Source of the DNA: Bacillus cabrialesii
GTDB taxonomy: Bacteria > Bacillota > Bacilli > Bacillales > Bacillaceae
DNA length: 64,000 nucleotides
Assembly: GCF_004124315.2 (NCBI RefSeq)
Contig: NZ_CP096889.1
Coordinates: 556,001 to 620,000 of the forward strand
Direction: 5' to 3'
Numbering within the stretch: the first letter of the stretch is position 1; every line of letters begins with the position of its first letter. Below are positions 44,381 to 52,125 of this stretch, piece by piece. Below the pieces are notes generated by a model. The model was not told where the DNA came from. It did no database searches and was given only the letters and a program-made list of their open reading frames with translations. Position numbers and translations under genes: made by a program.

Positions 44381-45679
44381 TTAATCACAGCAGCAGGATG
44401 TTTTTGCAGCCGAAGGTTTTGGTGTCAGTTTGCAAACTCCGGTTTCAGGCAGTTTTAATTTCACCTGTTGCGCAGACTCGCGGTCGCCAGTTATATAAGC
44501 GATAACAGAACGAGCCTGTTCGTAGCCGGTGGCTAATAAGAATGTAGGGGCTCTTCCATAACTTTTTGAGCCAATAATATAAAAGTTTTTTTCGGGCTGC
44601 CTTAATTCTTTTTCACCATGCGGCCGAACCGTTCCGCAGCTGTGAATGTTTGGGTCAATTAAATCAGCTAAGTCCGGTACGCATTCTAACGCCGAATCAA
44701 ATGAATGACGGATTTCTTTTAAAAATTGAAAATCTGGCCTTGCTCCTGTATTCGCAATAATCTCGTCTATATTGTTAATCATTTTATGTTCTTGTTGTTG
44801 GTGACCGAGAATATTTAATTTTCCGCCAAATGCAGGTGAGATGGATTCAATGAACATTGAAGGGTACGCTTTAATTTCACCTTTGTCTAAGATGTTCCGT
44901 AATCTTGTGCCTAATTGACCTCTAGCTGGTAGCTGATCATTACCTTCTCCCCCGAAAACTTCTGTAATATCCTGTTTTCTTAATATCCAGATGATCTCCG
45001 TATTTTCAGTTTGCTTTTTTAATTGGGCTAAATCTAACAGTGTGTTTATTGCTGAATGACCACTCCCTACAACTGCAACGTTCTTATTTTTAAAACGATC
45101 TTTATCCCGATTTAAAACATCAGGAATTCCATAATAAATTTGGTCAGAAACTCTTATTTCATTATTAGTAATGAGTCCTTCCGCGTTTAGTGGGTTTGGA
45201 TTTTGCCAAGTCCCTGTAGCATCAATAACTGCTTTTGCTTCATATATTTTCTCTTCATTGTTGCCAACTTTAACCCGAATGATAAAGGGGGCTTGATCTC
45301 TGCCTTTTGTTTTTACTTTATCGAATCCTTTTTTTCCAACATGAAGTACACGGCTGTTCACATGAATATAAGGTTTCATTTCGGGCAGTTGGGATAATGG
45401 TTTTAAGTATTTACAAACAATATCTTCTCCTAAGGGCAGTTCGTCTTTTGGTGGAAGCGAGATGTGGTGTTTCAATAACAATTCCTTTGCTGCATCGTCT
45501 ATATTATATTCCCAGGGAGAAAACAACCTTACATGTCCGTAGTCTAAAAAATTGGTCCCGATTTCTTTTCCTGATTCAAATAAAATAAATGCTTCATTTC
45601 TTTTGACAAGCTGGGCTGCTGCGGCAATACCTACTGGTCCTCCGCCAATGATGGCTACTGGCAATGTGCTGTTTATCAT
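44381..45679 (-). CDS. FAD/NAD(P) flavoprotein of the arsenic block
   Basis: This 432-residue protein has the FAD motif IIGGGPVG (residues 10-17), an NAD(P) motif VVGSGHSA near residue 210 and IDATGTW. It resembles flavin monooxygenase-like proteins, including those often encoded beside arsR (ArsO group). It ends in TSCCCD, three adjacent cysteines that could bind As(III); this is an inference. ATG 45679 has AGGAGG 6 bases ahead. It lies downstream of an arsR gene on the same strand, 57 bp apart, with an inverted repeat between. The reaction and substrate are unknown. Confidence 0.75.
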   Translation of the reverse strand: MINSTLPVAIIGGGPVGIAAAAQLVKRNEAFILFESGKEIGTNFLDYGHVRLFSPWEYNIDDAAKELLLKHHISLPPKDELPLGEDIVCKYLKPLSQLPEMKPYIHVNSRVLHVGKKGFDKVKTKGRDQAPFIIRVKVGNNEEKIYEAKAVIDATGTWQNPNPLNAEGLITNNEIRVSDQIYYGIPDVLNRDKDRFKNKNVAVVGSGHSAINTLLDLAQLKKQTENTEIIWILRKQDITEVFGGEGNDQLPARGQLGTRLRNILDKGEIKAYPSMFIESISPAFGGKLNILGHQQQEHKMINNIDEIIANTGARPDFQFLKEIRHSFDSALECVPDLADLIDPNIHSCGTVRPHGEKELRQPEKNFYIIGSKSYGRAPTFLLATGYEQARSVIAYITGDRESAQQVKLKLPETGVCKLTPKPSAAKTSCCCD

Positions 45680-45692
45680 ATGTATCCTCCTG

Positions 45693-45714
45693 TATATCAA
45701 TTTTTTTTGATATA
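45693..45714 (-). promoter_or_regulatory. Candidate ArsR operator before the flavoprotein gene
   Basis: TATATCAA and TTGATATA are perfect inverted arms around six T. The half site ATCAA matches the arms of the repeat in front of arsR. Confidence 0.5.
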
Positions 45715-45736
45715 TAACCTAAAAAGAATCCCTTTC

Positions 45737-46057
45737 CTAACGGGAAGGGCGGAATAAGCAACACAATTCTTCAGAAAGAAGATGATTTATTTCCGTTTCG
45801 TTTAATGAATAATAACTCCAAGTGCCTTTTGTTTCTTTTGCAATTAAACCTGCATCTAATAAGATTTTTAAATGATAGGATAACTTAGATTGCGGCATCT
45901 GGATTTCATCAATTAAATCACATACACATGCGGAGCCACGTTCACAAAGAATGTGTAACAAATGAAGCCTTTTTTTGTCGGACAATGCTTTGAATTTTTT
46001 TTCGTAATGCTCAAAAGTATCTTGCAGCTGTTTGTTTTCGATTGGGATTTTTAGCAT
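45737..46057 (-). CDS. ArsR-family arsenite-responsive repressor
   Basis: This 106-residue winged-helix protein has ACVCDL at residues 43-48. The CxC in the DNA-recognition region is the classic As(III) site of ArsR. LPCC-like LCC stands near the C-terminus (SEELCCLF). Arsenite binding should release it from DNA. ATG 46057 has GGAGG ahead. The flavoprotein gene follows on the same strand. Confidence 0.88.
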   Translation of the reverse strand: MLKIPIENKQLQDTFEHYEKKFKALSDKKRLHLLHILCERGSACVCDLIDEIQMPQSKLSYHLKILLDAGLIAKETKGTWSYYSLNETEINHLLSEELCCLFRPSR

Positions 46058-46073
46058 GATAAAACCTCCATCC

Positions 46074-46097
46074 ATTAATCAAAAATATTTGATTAAT
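46074..46097. promoter_or_regulatory. ArsR operator
   Basis: ATTAATCAAA / TTTGATTAAT are perfect 10-bp arms with a 4-base spacer, 17 bases before the arsR start. ATCAA-based dyads are usual ArsR/SmtB operators. Confidence 0.7.
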
Positions 46098-46315
46098 TTA
46101 TCATAAATAAAATGAAACAGAAATACAAGCTTAAATGTCATTGAATGGTGCTTTTTTATTTCATCAATAAGGTTGTCTGCCCATGAAAATCATTAGAGAA
46201 ATATTTAAATTGCATAGCTTTTGACAATGGATAAAGGCATATAAAGCAAGGCTTCTGACAATTTGATTAACTCTAAAAAAATCAAAAACATTTGAAGTTT
46301 TTAATATAAACAATT

Positions 46316-46333
46316 GCTTATATAAATATAAGC
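46316..46333. promoter_or_regulatory. Candidate AseR operator
   Basis: GCTTATA / TATAAGC are 7-bp arms around TAAA, followed by AGCTTATATA. They lie about 100 bp before the aseR start. A second weak dyad TCAAA-AACA-TTTGA is at 46282-46295. Confidence 0.5.
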
Positions 46334-46432
46334 TTATATAATGACGATGTAACATTGATTTGGTATTCAGCACCACCAAAGATCCACCTATATAACGATT
46401 TAATTATATATGAATTTGAAGGAGGGGTTCAT

Positions 46433-46780
46433 TTGACTGTTGATTCAAAAATAGGCGTTGATACGATGACTCGCTGTTTAAAAACACTTAGTGATCAAAC
46501 AAGGCTTATGATGATGAAATTATTTTTTGAAAAAGAATATTGTGTCTGTCAATTGGTTGAAATGTTCGAAATGAGCCAGCCCGCCATAAGCCAGCATTTG
46601 CGGAAATTAAAAAACGCAGGATTCGTGAATGAGGACAGAAGAGGGCAATGGCGTTATTATTCAATAAATGATTCATGTCCCGAGTTTGATACATTGCAAT
46701 TGATCTTACATCAAATCGATCATGAGGATGAGTTATTACATCACATCAAACAAAAGGAAACTCAAGTGTGTTGCCAGTAA
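46433..46780 (+). CDS. aseR: Arsenic-responsive repressor AseR
   Basis: This 115-residue ArsR/SmtB protein has EYCVCQL at residues 35-41 (Cys37, Cys39), SQPAISQHLRKLKNAG as the recognition helix, and VCCQ at the end. AseR represses aseA in B. subtilis and is released by As(III)/Sb(III). TTG 46433 is chosen as start because GGAGGGG lies 6-12 bases ahead and homology begins there. aseA follows after 12 bp in one operon. Confidence 0.9.
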   Translation: MTVDSKIGVDTMTRCLKTLSDQTRLMMMKLFFEKEYCVCQLVEMFEMSQPAISQHLRKLKNAGFVNEDRRGQWRYYSINDSCPEFDTLQLILHQIDHEDELLHHIKQKETQVCCQ

Positions 46781-46792
46781 GGAGGCATTGGA

Positions 46793-48091
46793 TTGACTTC
46801 AGTGATTTTGGCGTTATTTATCTTTTTAGTAACTTTAGTATTGGTCATATGGCAGCCGAGGAACTTGTCTATAGGGTGGTCAGCCTGTGGAGGCGCAGTT
46901 TTAGCTTTAATTGCCGGAGTTGTCAATTTTCATGATGTGTTAACTGTGACCGGGATTGTTTGGAATGCCACATTGGCGTTTGTGGCCATCATTATTATAT
47001 CGTTAATCCTCGATAACATCGGTTTCTTTGAATGGGCAGCGCTTCATATGGCTAAGGCCGCAAAAGGAAGCGGTGTGCGCATGTTCATTTATGTGTCTAT
47101 ATTAGGCGCTATCGTCGCCGCGTTATTTGCAAATGACGGTGCCGCCCTTATATTGACACCGATTGTATTAGCGATGGTCAGAGCTTTAAACTTCAATGAA
47201 AAATTGGTTTTTCCTTTTATCATTGCCAGCGGGTTTATTGCGGATACGACCTCGCTTCCATTAGTAGTGAGCAATTTGGTCAACATCGTTTCAGCGGATT
47301 ATTTTCATATTACGTTTATTGATTATGCATCCAGAATGATTGTCCCCAACTTGTTTTCGTTACTGGCGAGCGTCATTGTACTTTACCTTTTCTTTAGAAA
47401 AAGCATACCAAAACGCTATGATCTGACTGAGGTGAAAAAACCTGCAGAAGCTATAAAAGATCAAAACATGTTCAAACTATCATGGTATATCTTGGGGCTG
47501 TTATTGGTAGGGTACTTCGCAAGTGAATTCTTATCTATCCCTGTATCAGTGGTAGCGGGTATCATTGCAATCTGTTTCTTACTTGCCGCACAAAAGAGTC
47601 CGGCCGTTCATACAAAAAAGGTACTGAAAGAAGCGCCGTGGGCTATTGTGTTCTTTTCAATTGGCATGTACGTTGTTGTGTACGGTGTCCGTAACGCTGG
47701 ATTGACAGATGTCCTTTCAGGTGTGATTCAAGCCGTGGCTGATCAAGGATTGTTTGCGGGTACGATTGGAATGGGCTTTATCGCGGCGGTTCTTTCTTCC
47801 GTTATGAATAACTTGCCGACTGTCATGATTGACGCACTGGCTATTGCCGGCACAGATACACATGGGATGATGAGAGAAGCGCTCATATATGCAAATGTTA
47901 TTGGTTCGGATTTAGGGCCTAAAATAACGCCGATTGGTTCTTTGGCGACATTATTATGGCTTCATGTCCTTTCGCAAAAAGGTGTGAAGATTTCCTGGGG
48001 AACGTATTTTAAAACAGGTATCATTCTTACAATTCCAACATTATTGATTACACTTGTCGGCCTGTATCTTTGGCTGATAATGATCCACTAA
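46793..48091 (+). CDS. aseA: Arsenite/antimonite efflux pump AseA (ArsB)
   Basis: This 432-residue integral membrane protein has about 12 segments. ArsB-family motifs are NDGAALILTPIVLAM and SSVMNNLPTVMIDALA, plus NVIGSDLGPKITPIGSLATLLW. It expels arsenite. The start is TTG 46793 with GGAGG 7-12 bases ahead. It is co-transcribed with aseR upstream and arsC downstream. Confidence 0.93.
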   Translation: MTSVILALFIFLVTLVLVIWQPRNLSIGWSACGGAVLALIAGVVNFHDVLTVTGIVWNATLAFVAIIIISLILDNIGFFEWAALHMAKAAKGSGVRMFIYVSILGAIVAALFANDGAALILTPIVLAMVRALNFNEKLVFPFIIASGFIADTTSLPLVVSNLVNIVSADYFHITFIDYASRMIVPNLFSLLASVIVLYLFFRKSIPKRYDLTEVKKPAEAIKDQNMFKLSWYILGLLLVGYFASEFLSIPVSVVAGIIAICFLLAAQKSPAVHTKKVLKEAPWAIVFFSIGMYVVVYGVRNAGLTDVLSGVIQAVADQGLFAGTIGMGFIAAVLSSVMNNLPTVMIDALAIAGTDTHGMMREALIYANVIGSDLGPKITPIGSLATLLWLHVLSQKGVKISWGTYFKTGIILTIPTLLITLVGLYLWLIMIH

Positions 48092-48107
48092 AAAGGAGAA
48101 GGAAAAC

Positions 48108-48527
48108 ATGTCAAAGAAAACAATTTACTTTTTATGCACTGGAAACTCTTGCCGCAGTCAAATGGCTGAAGGGTGGGGGAAAAAATACCTTGGAGACAAG
48201 TGGAACGTGTACAGCGCAGGAATCGAGGCTCATGGATTAAATCCTAATGCGGTCAAAGCAATGAAAGAAGCGGGGATTGATATTTCTAATCAAACCTCGG
48301 ATATCATTGATCCGGCCATTTTAAACAATGCTGATTTAGTTGTGACTCTCTGTGGCGACGCAGCCGACAAATGCCCAATGACGCCTCCGCATGTAAAACG
48401 CGAGCATTGGGGATTTGATGATCCGGCAAAAGCACAAGGAACAGACGAAGAAAAATGGGCGTTTTTCCAAAGAGTCCGTGATGAAATTGGAGACCGTTTA
48501 AAAATGTTTGCTGAAACTGGGGAATAA
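48108..48527 (+). CDS. arsC: Thioredoxin-coupled arsenate reductase
   Basis: This 139-residue enzyme has the low-molecular-weight phosphatase fold. Catalytic Cys10 stands in CTGNSCRSQ, with the redox pair Cys82 and Cys89 (LCGDAADKC). It reduces As(V) to As(III) with electrons from thioredoxin, for export by AseA. SD AAGGAGAAGG lies 16 bp after the aseA stop. In strain 168 arsC is in the skin element rather than here, so this cassette is a fuller ars operon. Confidence 0.94.
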   Translation: MSKKTIYFLCTGNSCRSQMAEGWGKKYLGDKWNVYSAGIEAHGLNPNAVKAMKEAGIDISNQTSDIIDPAILNNADLVVTLCGDAADKCPMTPPHVKREHWGFDDPAKAQGTDEEKWAFFQRVRDEIGDRLKMFAETGE

Positions 48528-48550
48528 GAAATAGATATACTCAGCCTGTA

Positions 48551-48691
48551 ATGAGTAAAATTGAAGTTGATGATCCATCAATGTGTTGTTCAACAGGTGT
48601 CTGTGGTGTAGTGCAGACACCTGTTTTTTATTTTGCTTGCCTGAGATGCGCTTACGAAAGAGGAGAATTGAATTTGTTAACAGAATCATGA
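48551..48691 (+). pseudogene. arsD remnant
   Basis: A frame from ATG 48551 opens MSKIEVDDPSMCCSTGVCG, the N-terminus of the As(III) chaperone ArsD with its Cys12-Cys13-Cys18 metal site. It then departs into unrelated codons and stops at 48689-48691 after 46 residues; ArsD is normally about 110-120. The terminator at 48592-48632 begins inside the metal-site codons. No good SD is visible. It is either a truncated relic or a very short arsenite-binding peptide. Confidence 0.65.
48592..48632 (+). terminator. Terminator of the ase/ars operon
   Basis: The perfect 12-bp stem AACAGGTGTCTG / CAGACACCTGTT has a 10-base loop and is followed by T5. Its 5' arm overlaps the arsD remnant. Confidence 0.85.
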
Positions 48692-48721
48692 AGGAGACGA
48701 TGTTTTAAAGGAGTTGTCTGT

Positions 48722-49498
48722 TTGCAGGAATTAACAAAAGAAAAATATAACGGCTTAAAACCATTGTTTTATGAAACATTTTGTCCCACATTTGTCTATG
48801 CCATATTAGAACAAACCATTCCGGGAGTTGTTTATGCAGATGACCAAACGTCCCCTAGATCGTTTTTTATAGGGACTGAATCAGGAATTTATTTTATTGC
48901 GGGAGACCAAGGGAATCAAGTTTTTAATAATTTCATTGCTGAATATTATGAACAACAAGCGAAATCTGCAAAAAGGTTTACCCTGTTTTCTTCTAACGAA
49001 ACATGGGATCAAGTAATGAAAACAATACTAAAAGACGATTTGAATCAAATGAAAAGAATGGCGTTTTCTTTCCGGCAAAAACCTTCTAAACCGCCTTTTG
49101 AACTTCCAAAGGAGCTTGTATTGAAAAGAATAGATGAAGACATTATCTCAAACAGTACAGAGTTTAACAGCGCTTATTACGAGGAGTATTGGAATTCTGC
49201 CTCGCATTTTTCTTCACAAGGTTTTGGATTTGCCGTATTGCATGGCAATCATGTTGTGAGTGAGTGCACCTCTATATTCTTAGGGGGGAATCGAGCAGAA
49301 ATGGATATCTATACACTTGAAGAATATAGAGGCATGGGGTTAGCTTATTGTGCAGGAAGCAAGTTTATCGAATTTTGCCTGGAAAATGGGATGATTCCCA
49401 TTTGGGATTGTGATGTTTGCAACAAGTCGTCCATTGCATTAGCAGCTAAACTAGGCTTTAAGCCAGTAAGCGAATACTCTATTTACTACTCTGGCTAA
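48722..49498 (+). CDS. ydfB: GNAT acetyltransferase YdfB
   Basis: This 258-residue protein has a C-terminal GNAT domain (about residues 130-258; EMDIYTLEEYRGMGLAYCAG binds acetyl-CoA). Its N-terminal half belongs to the FR47/GNAT_acetyltran type (ITSGDQGNQ-like loop, FFIGTESGIYFI). The substrate is unknown. The start is TTG 48722 with AAAGGAG 8 bases ahead. It follows the ars operon. Confidence 0.83.
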   Translation: MQELTKEKYNGLKPLFYETFCPTFVYAILEQTIPGVVYADDQTSPRSFFIGTESGIYFIAGDQGNQVFNNFIAEYYEQQAKSAKRFTLFSSNETWDQVMKTILKDDLNQMKRMAFSFRQKPSKPPFELPKELVLKRIDEDIISNSTEFNSAYYEEYWNSASHFSSQGFGFAVLHGNHVVSECTSIFLGGNRAEMDIYTLEEYRGMGLAYCAGSKFIEFCLENGMIPIWDCDVCNKSSIALAAKLGFKPVSEYSIYYSG

Positions 49499-49522
49499 TC
49501 TTAATGAAAGAACCTTTAAAGG

Positions 49523-49552
49523 AGATACCAACCGATGCTGGTATCTTTTTTG
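49523..49552 (+). terminator. ydfB terminator
   Basis: AGATACCA / TGGTATCT with an 8-base loop and T6. The arms recall the scar hairpins, but it lies at its proper place behind ydfB. Confidence 0.75.
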
Positions 49553-49554
49553 TT

Positions 49555-50475
49555 TTAGAGTTTTTTAACCCTTTTAGCAGAAAAATAGGTGCTGAAAATC
49601 TTGTTCATTTTATTTGTTTTTAGGTAGGTAAAGCACACGCCGCTGACTGTAACCATCCCGCCCAGCAGAGAAAGAAATGCAGGTATTTCGCCTATCCATA
49701 CCCATGAAATGACCAAGGCTAAAGCCGGTGTTACATAAAGAGAAAGGGTTGCTTCTGAAGCGCCGACGAGCGCAGTGACATATGCTAGTGCGAAGTATGG
49801 AATAACCGTGGGCAATAATCCTAAGTAAACGATAGACAAAGTTGCGCTCATTGAAGCGTTTATCATCTCTTCGCCTAAGCCTGGCAGAAACACAAGCATA
49901 GGTATTGTTCCGCCCCAAATGGTGAATGTAACGAATGGAATAAAACCATATTTTTTGATATAGCGGGCTTGAAAAACGTAATAAATACTCTCCGAAAATG
50001 CTGCCAGCAGGATGAACAAGATACCACTCATTGAATATGTATAGTCTCCTGCCCCAAATGCAATCAATAATATACCCAATAAACTGATCATAGAACCAAG
50101 CCATTTCGTAAATCCAAAACGCTCTCTAAAAAACAGGCGGGATAGCATGGCTGAAAAGATTGGTGTCGTAGTGACAAGTAAGCTTGCTACTCCGGCACTC
50201 ACTGTTTTTTCACCGATGTTCAGCAAAATATGATAGAGTGCAAAACCTAAAAACCCTAAAAGGAAAATGGCAGGAATGTCTTTCATGTCAGGCAAGCGCA
50301 TCTGAATCAAAACAGCAAAAAGGAATAATGCCATAGAGCCGATTAACAAACGAAATAAAGCAAGGTGTTCTGGTGTATAACCTTCCAGACCTGCGTGAAT
50401 TCCCGGAAAAGCTGATGCCCACAAACCGATCATCAGACTGTTAGATATGATGAGCTGAACTGTTTTCTTTCGCAT
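49555..50475 (-). CDS. ydfC: EamA/DMT-family transporter YdfC
   Basis: This 306-residue protein has ten membrane segments in two EamA halves (LGFLGFALYHILLNIGEKTV; YVTALVGASEATLSLYVTP). It is probably an exporter with unknown substrate. ATG 50475 has GAGGAG 8 bases ahead. It is divergent from the MocR gene ydfD, its likely regulator. Confidence 0.88.
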   Translation of the reverse strand: MRKKTVQLIISNSLMIGLWASAFPGIHAGLEGYTPEHLALFRLLIGSMALFLFAVLIQMRLPDMKDIPAIFLLGFLGFALYHILLNIGEKTVSAGVASLLVTTTPIFSAMLSRLFFRERFGFTKWLGSMISLLGILLIAFGAGDYTYSMSGILFILLAAFSESIYYVFQARYIKKYGFIPFVTFTIWGGTIPMLVFLPGLGEEMINASMSATLSIVYLGLLPTVIPYFALAYVTALVGASEATLSLYVTPALALVISWVWIGEIPAFLSLLGGMVTVSGVCFTYLKTNKMNKIFSTYFSAKRVKKL

Positions 50476-50608
50476 CTTTCTCACTCCTCTTTACAAAAAC
50501 CAACCAGTTATTTACTGTGTTTCTATACTAATAAAGATTTCATGATATGGCTTCAACCAGTTAAATGAATTTTAACCCAACCAATTTAGATTGAAGGAGA
50601 CTGCTTTC

Positions 50609-52057
50609 ATGAGCTTTCCAGAAGAAAAAAAGATGAAAAATCTTCCGAAGTATAGACAAATCGTTCATTTTATTAAGGAGAAAATAGGAAATGGAGAGTG
50701 GCCGATTGGAAGCAAGATTCCAAGCCAGCGCACGCTCGCAAAAGACTTTCAGGTAAATCGAAGCACAGTGATTACAGCCTTAGAGGAATTAATGGCCGAT
50801 GGGTTAATAGAAGGCAGAATGGGGAAAGGGACAGTTGTTATCAACAATACATGGACACTTTTGGCTAAGAATTCTGCGCCCAATTGGGATCAATATGTAA
50901 CCTCTGGAATCCAGCGTCCCAGCCAAAAAATCGTTCAAGAGATCAATCAATCAGAGGCAAATACAGATCTTATACAGCTCAGCAAAGGCGAACTTTCAGC
51001 TGAGATTTTTCCTTTGGCTGCCATGAAAGAGATGATGGGGCAGGTATCTCAAAACATGGAAGCATTCGGGTATGAGGAACCAAAAGGTTATTTTCCATTA
51101 AGAGAGGCACTTAGCACCTATTTAAAAACCATTGGGATCAATGCCTCCCCATCTTCCATTCTGATTGTGTCGGGAGCGTTGCAAGCTCTGCAGCTGATAT
51201 CAATGGGGCTTTTGCAAAGAGGATCAACCGTTTATCTTGATCAGCCATCTTATCTTTATTCATTACATGTATTCCAATCAGCCGACATGAAGCTGACTGG
51301 GCTTCCTATGGATAATGAGGGACTTTTGCCGGCAAATCTTCATATGACAAGGGGAGAACGGGGAAGGTCTATATTATATACAAATCCTTGTTTTCATAAT
51401 CCAACCGGTATTTTAATGTCAAAAAAGCGGCGTGAAGAAATCCTTGCGGCAAGTGAGAAAACACAGCTTCCTATTATTGAAGATGACATTTATCGTGAGT
51501 TATGGATCGATGAGATTCCGCCATTTCCTATTAAAACAATAGATAAAAATGGGCATGTGCTTTACATAGGCAGTTTATCGAAAACATTAAGCCCGGGCTT
51601 AAGGATTGGATGGATCGTCGGTCCGGAACCAGTGATTGAACGTTTGTCCGACATTAAAATGCAAACAGATTACGGATCCAGTTCGTTATCCCAGAGAGTA
51701 GCGGCAGAGTGGTTTACATCGGGCCAATACCGGCTGCATTTGGAAAAGGTCAGACAGCAATTAAAGGTGAGAAGGGAACTGGCCTTGAGTGCGTTAGAAA
51801 CCCATTTGAAGAATGTTGCGACATGGAATATCCCAAAGGGAGGATTCTTTATCTGGATAAAAGTATTGCCTTCAATTTCAATGAAATTACTTTATGCGAG
51901 AGCCTTATCAAAAGGGATTCTTCTTAATCTCGGCAGTATCTATGCTCAGGAGAAGGGGAATTATGTACGCTTATCATATGCTTATGCATCCCTTGAAGAC
52001 CTTCAAAAAGGGATTTATGAATTGGGCTTGATGATAAAAGAATTGGCAAGCAGGTAA
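50609..52057 (+). CDS. ydfD: MocR-type regulator YdfD
   Basis: This 482-residue GntR-HTH/aminotransferase fusion has its HTH at about residues 30-75 (IPSQRTLAKDFQVNRSTVI). The PLP lysine lies in GSLSKTLSPGLRIGWIVG near residue 325. ATG 50609 has AAGGAG 9 bases ahead. ydfC lies divergently with a 133-bp gap, which fits the MocR-transporter pairing seen elsewhere in the window. Confidence 0.9.
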   Translation: MSFPEEKKMKNLPKYRQIVHFIKEKIGNGEWPIGSKIPSQRTLAKDFQVNRSTVITALEELMADGLIEGRMGKGTVVINNTWTLLAKNSAPNWDQYVTSGIQRPSQKIVQEINQSEANTDLIQLSKGELSAEIFPLAAMKEMMGQVSQNMEAFGYEEPKGYFPLREALSTYLKTIGINASPSSILIVSGALQALQLISMGLLQRGSTVYLDQPSYLYSLHVFQSADMKLTGLPMDNEGLLPANLHMTRGERGRSILYTNPCFHNPTGILMSKKRREEILAASEKTQLPIIEDDIYRELWIDEIPPFPIKTIDKNGHVLYIGSLSKTLSPGLRIGWIVGPEPVIERLSDIKMQTDYGSSSLSQRVAAEWFTSGQYRLHLEKVRQQLKVRRELALSALETHLKNVATWNIPKGGFFIWIKVLPSISMKLLYARALSKGILLNLGSIYAQEKGNYVRLSYAYASLEDLQKGIYELGLMIKELASR

Positions 52058-52083
52058 CTATTTTATCCAAATGGATATTTCTA

Positions 52084-52125
52084 AAAAAAGAGACCAAGCC
52101 TAATGTTCGCTTGATCTCTGATAGT
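52084..52125. terminator. Shared terminator of ydfD and the decarboxylase gene
   Basis: AGAGACCAAGC / GCTTGATCTCT pairs with one mismatch. The minus strand continues with a T run, so it ends the decarboxylase transcript best. Confidence 0.6.
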
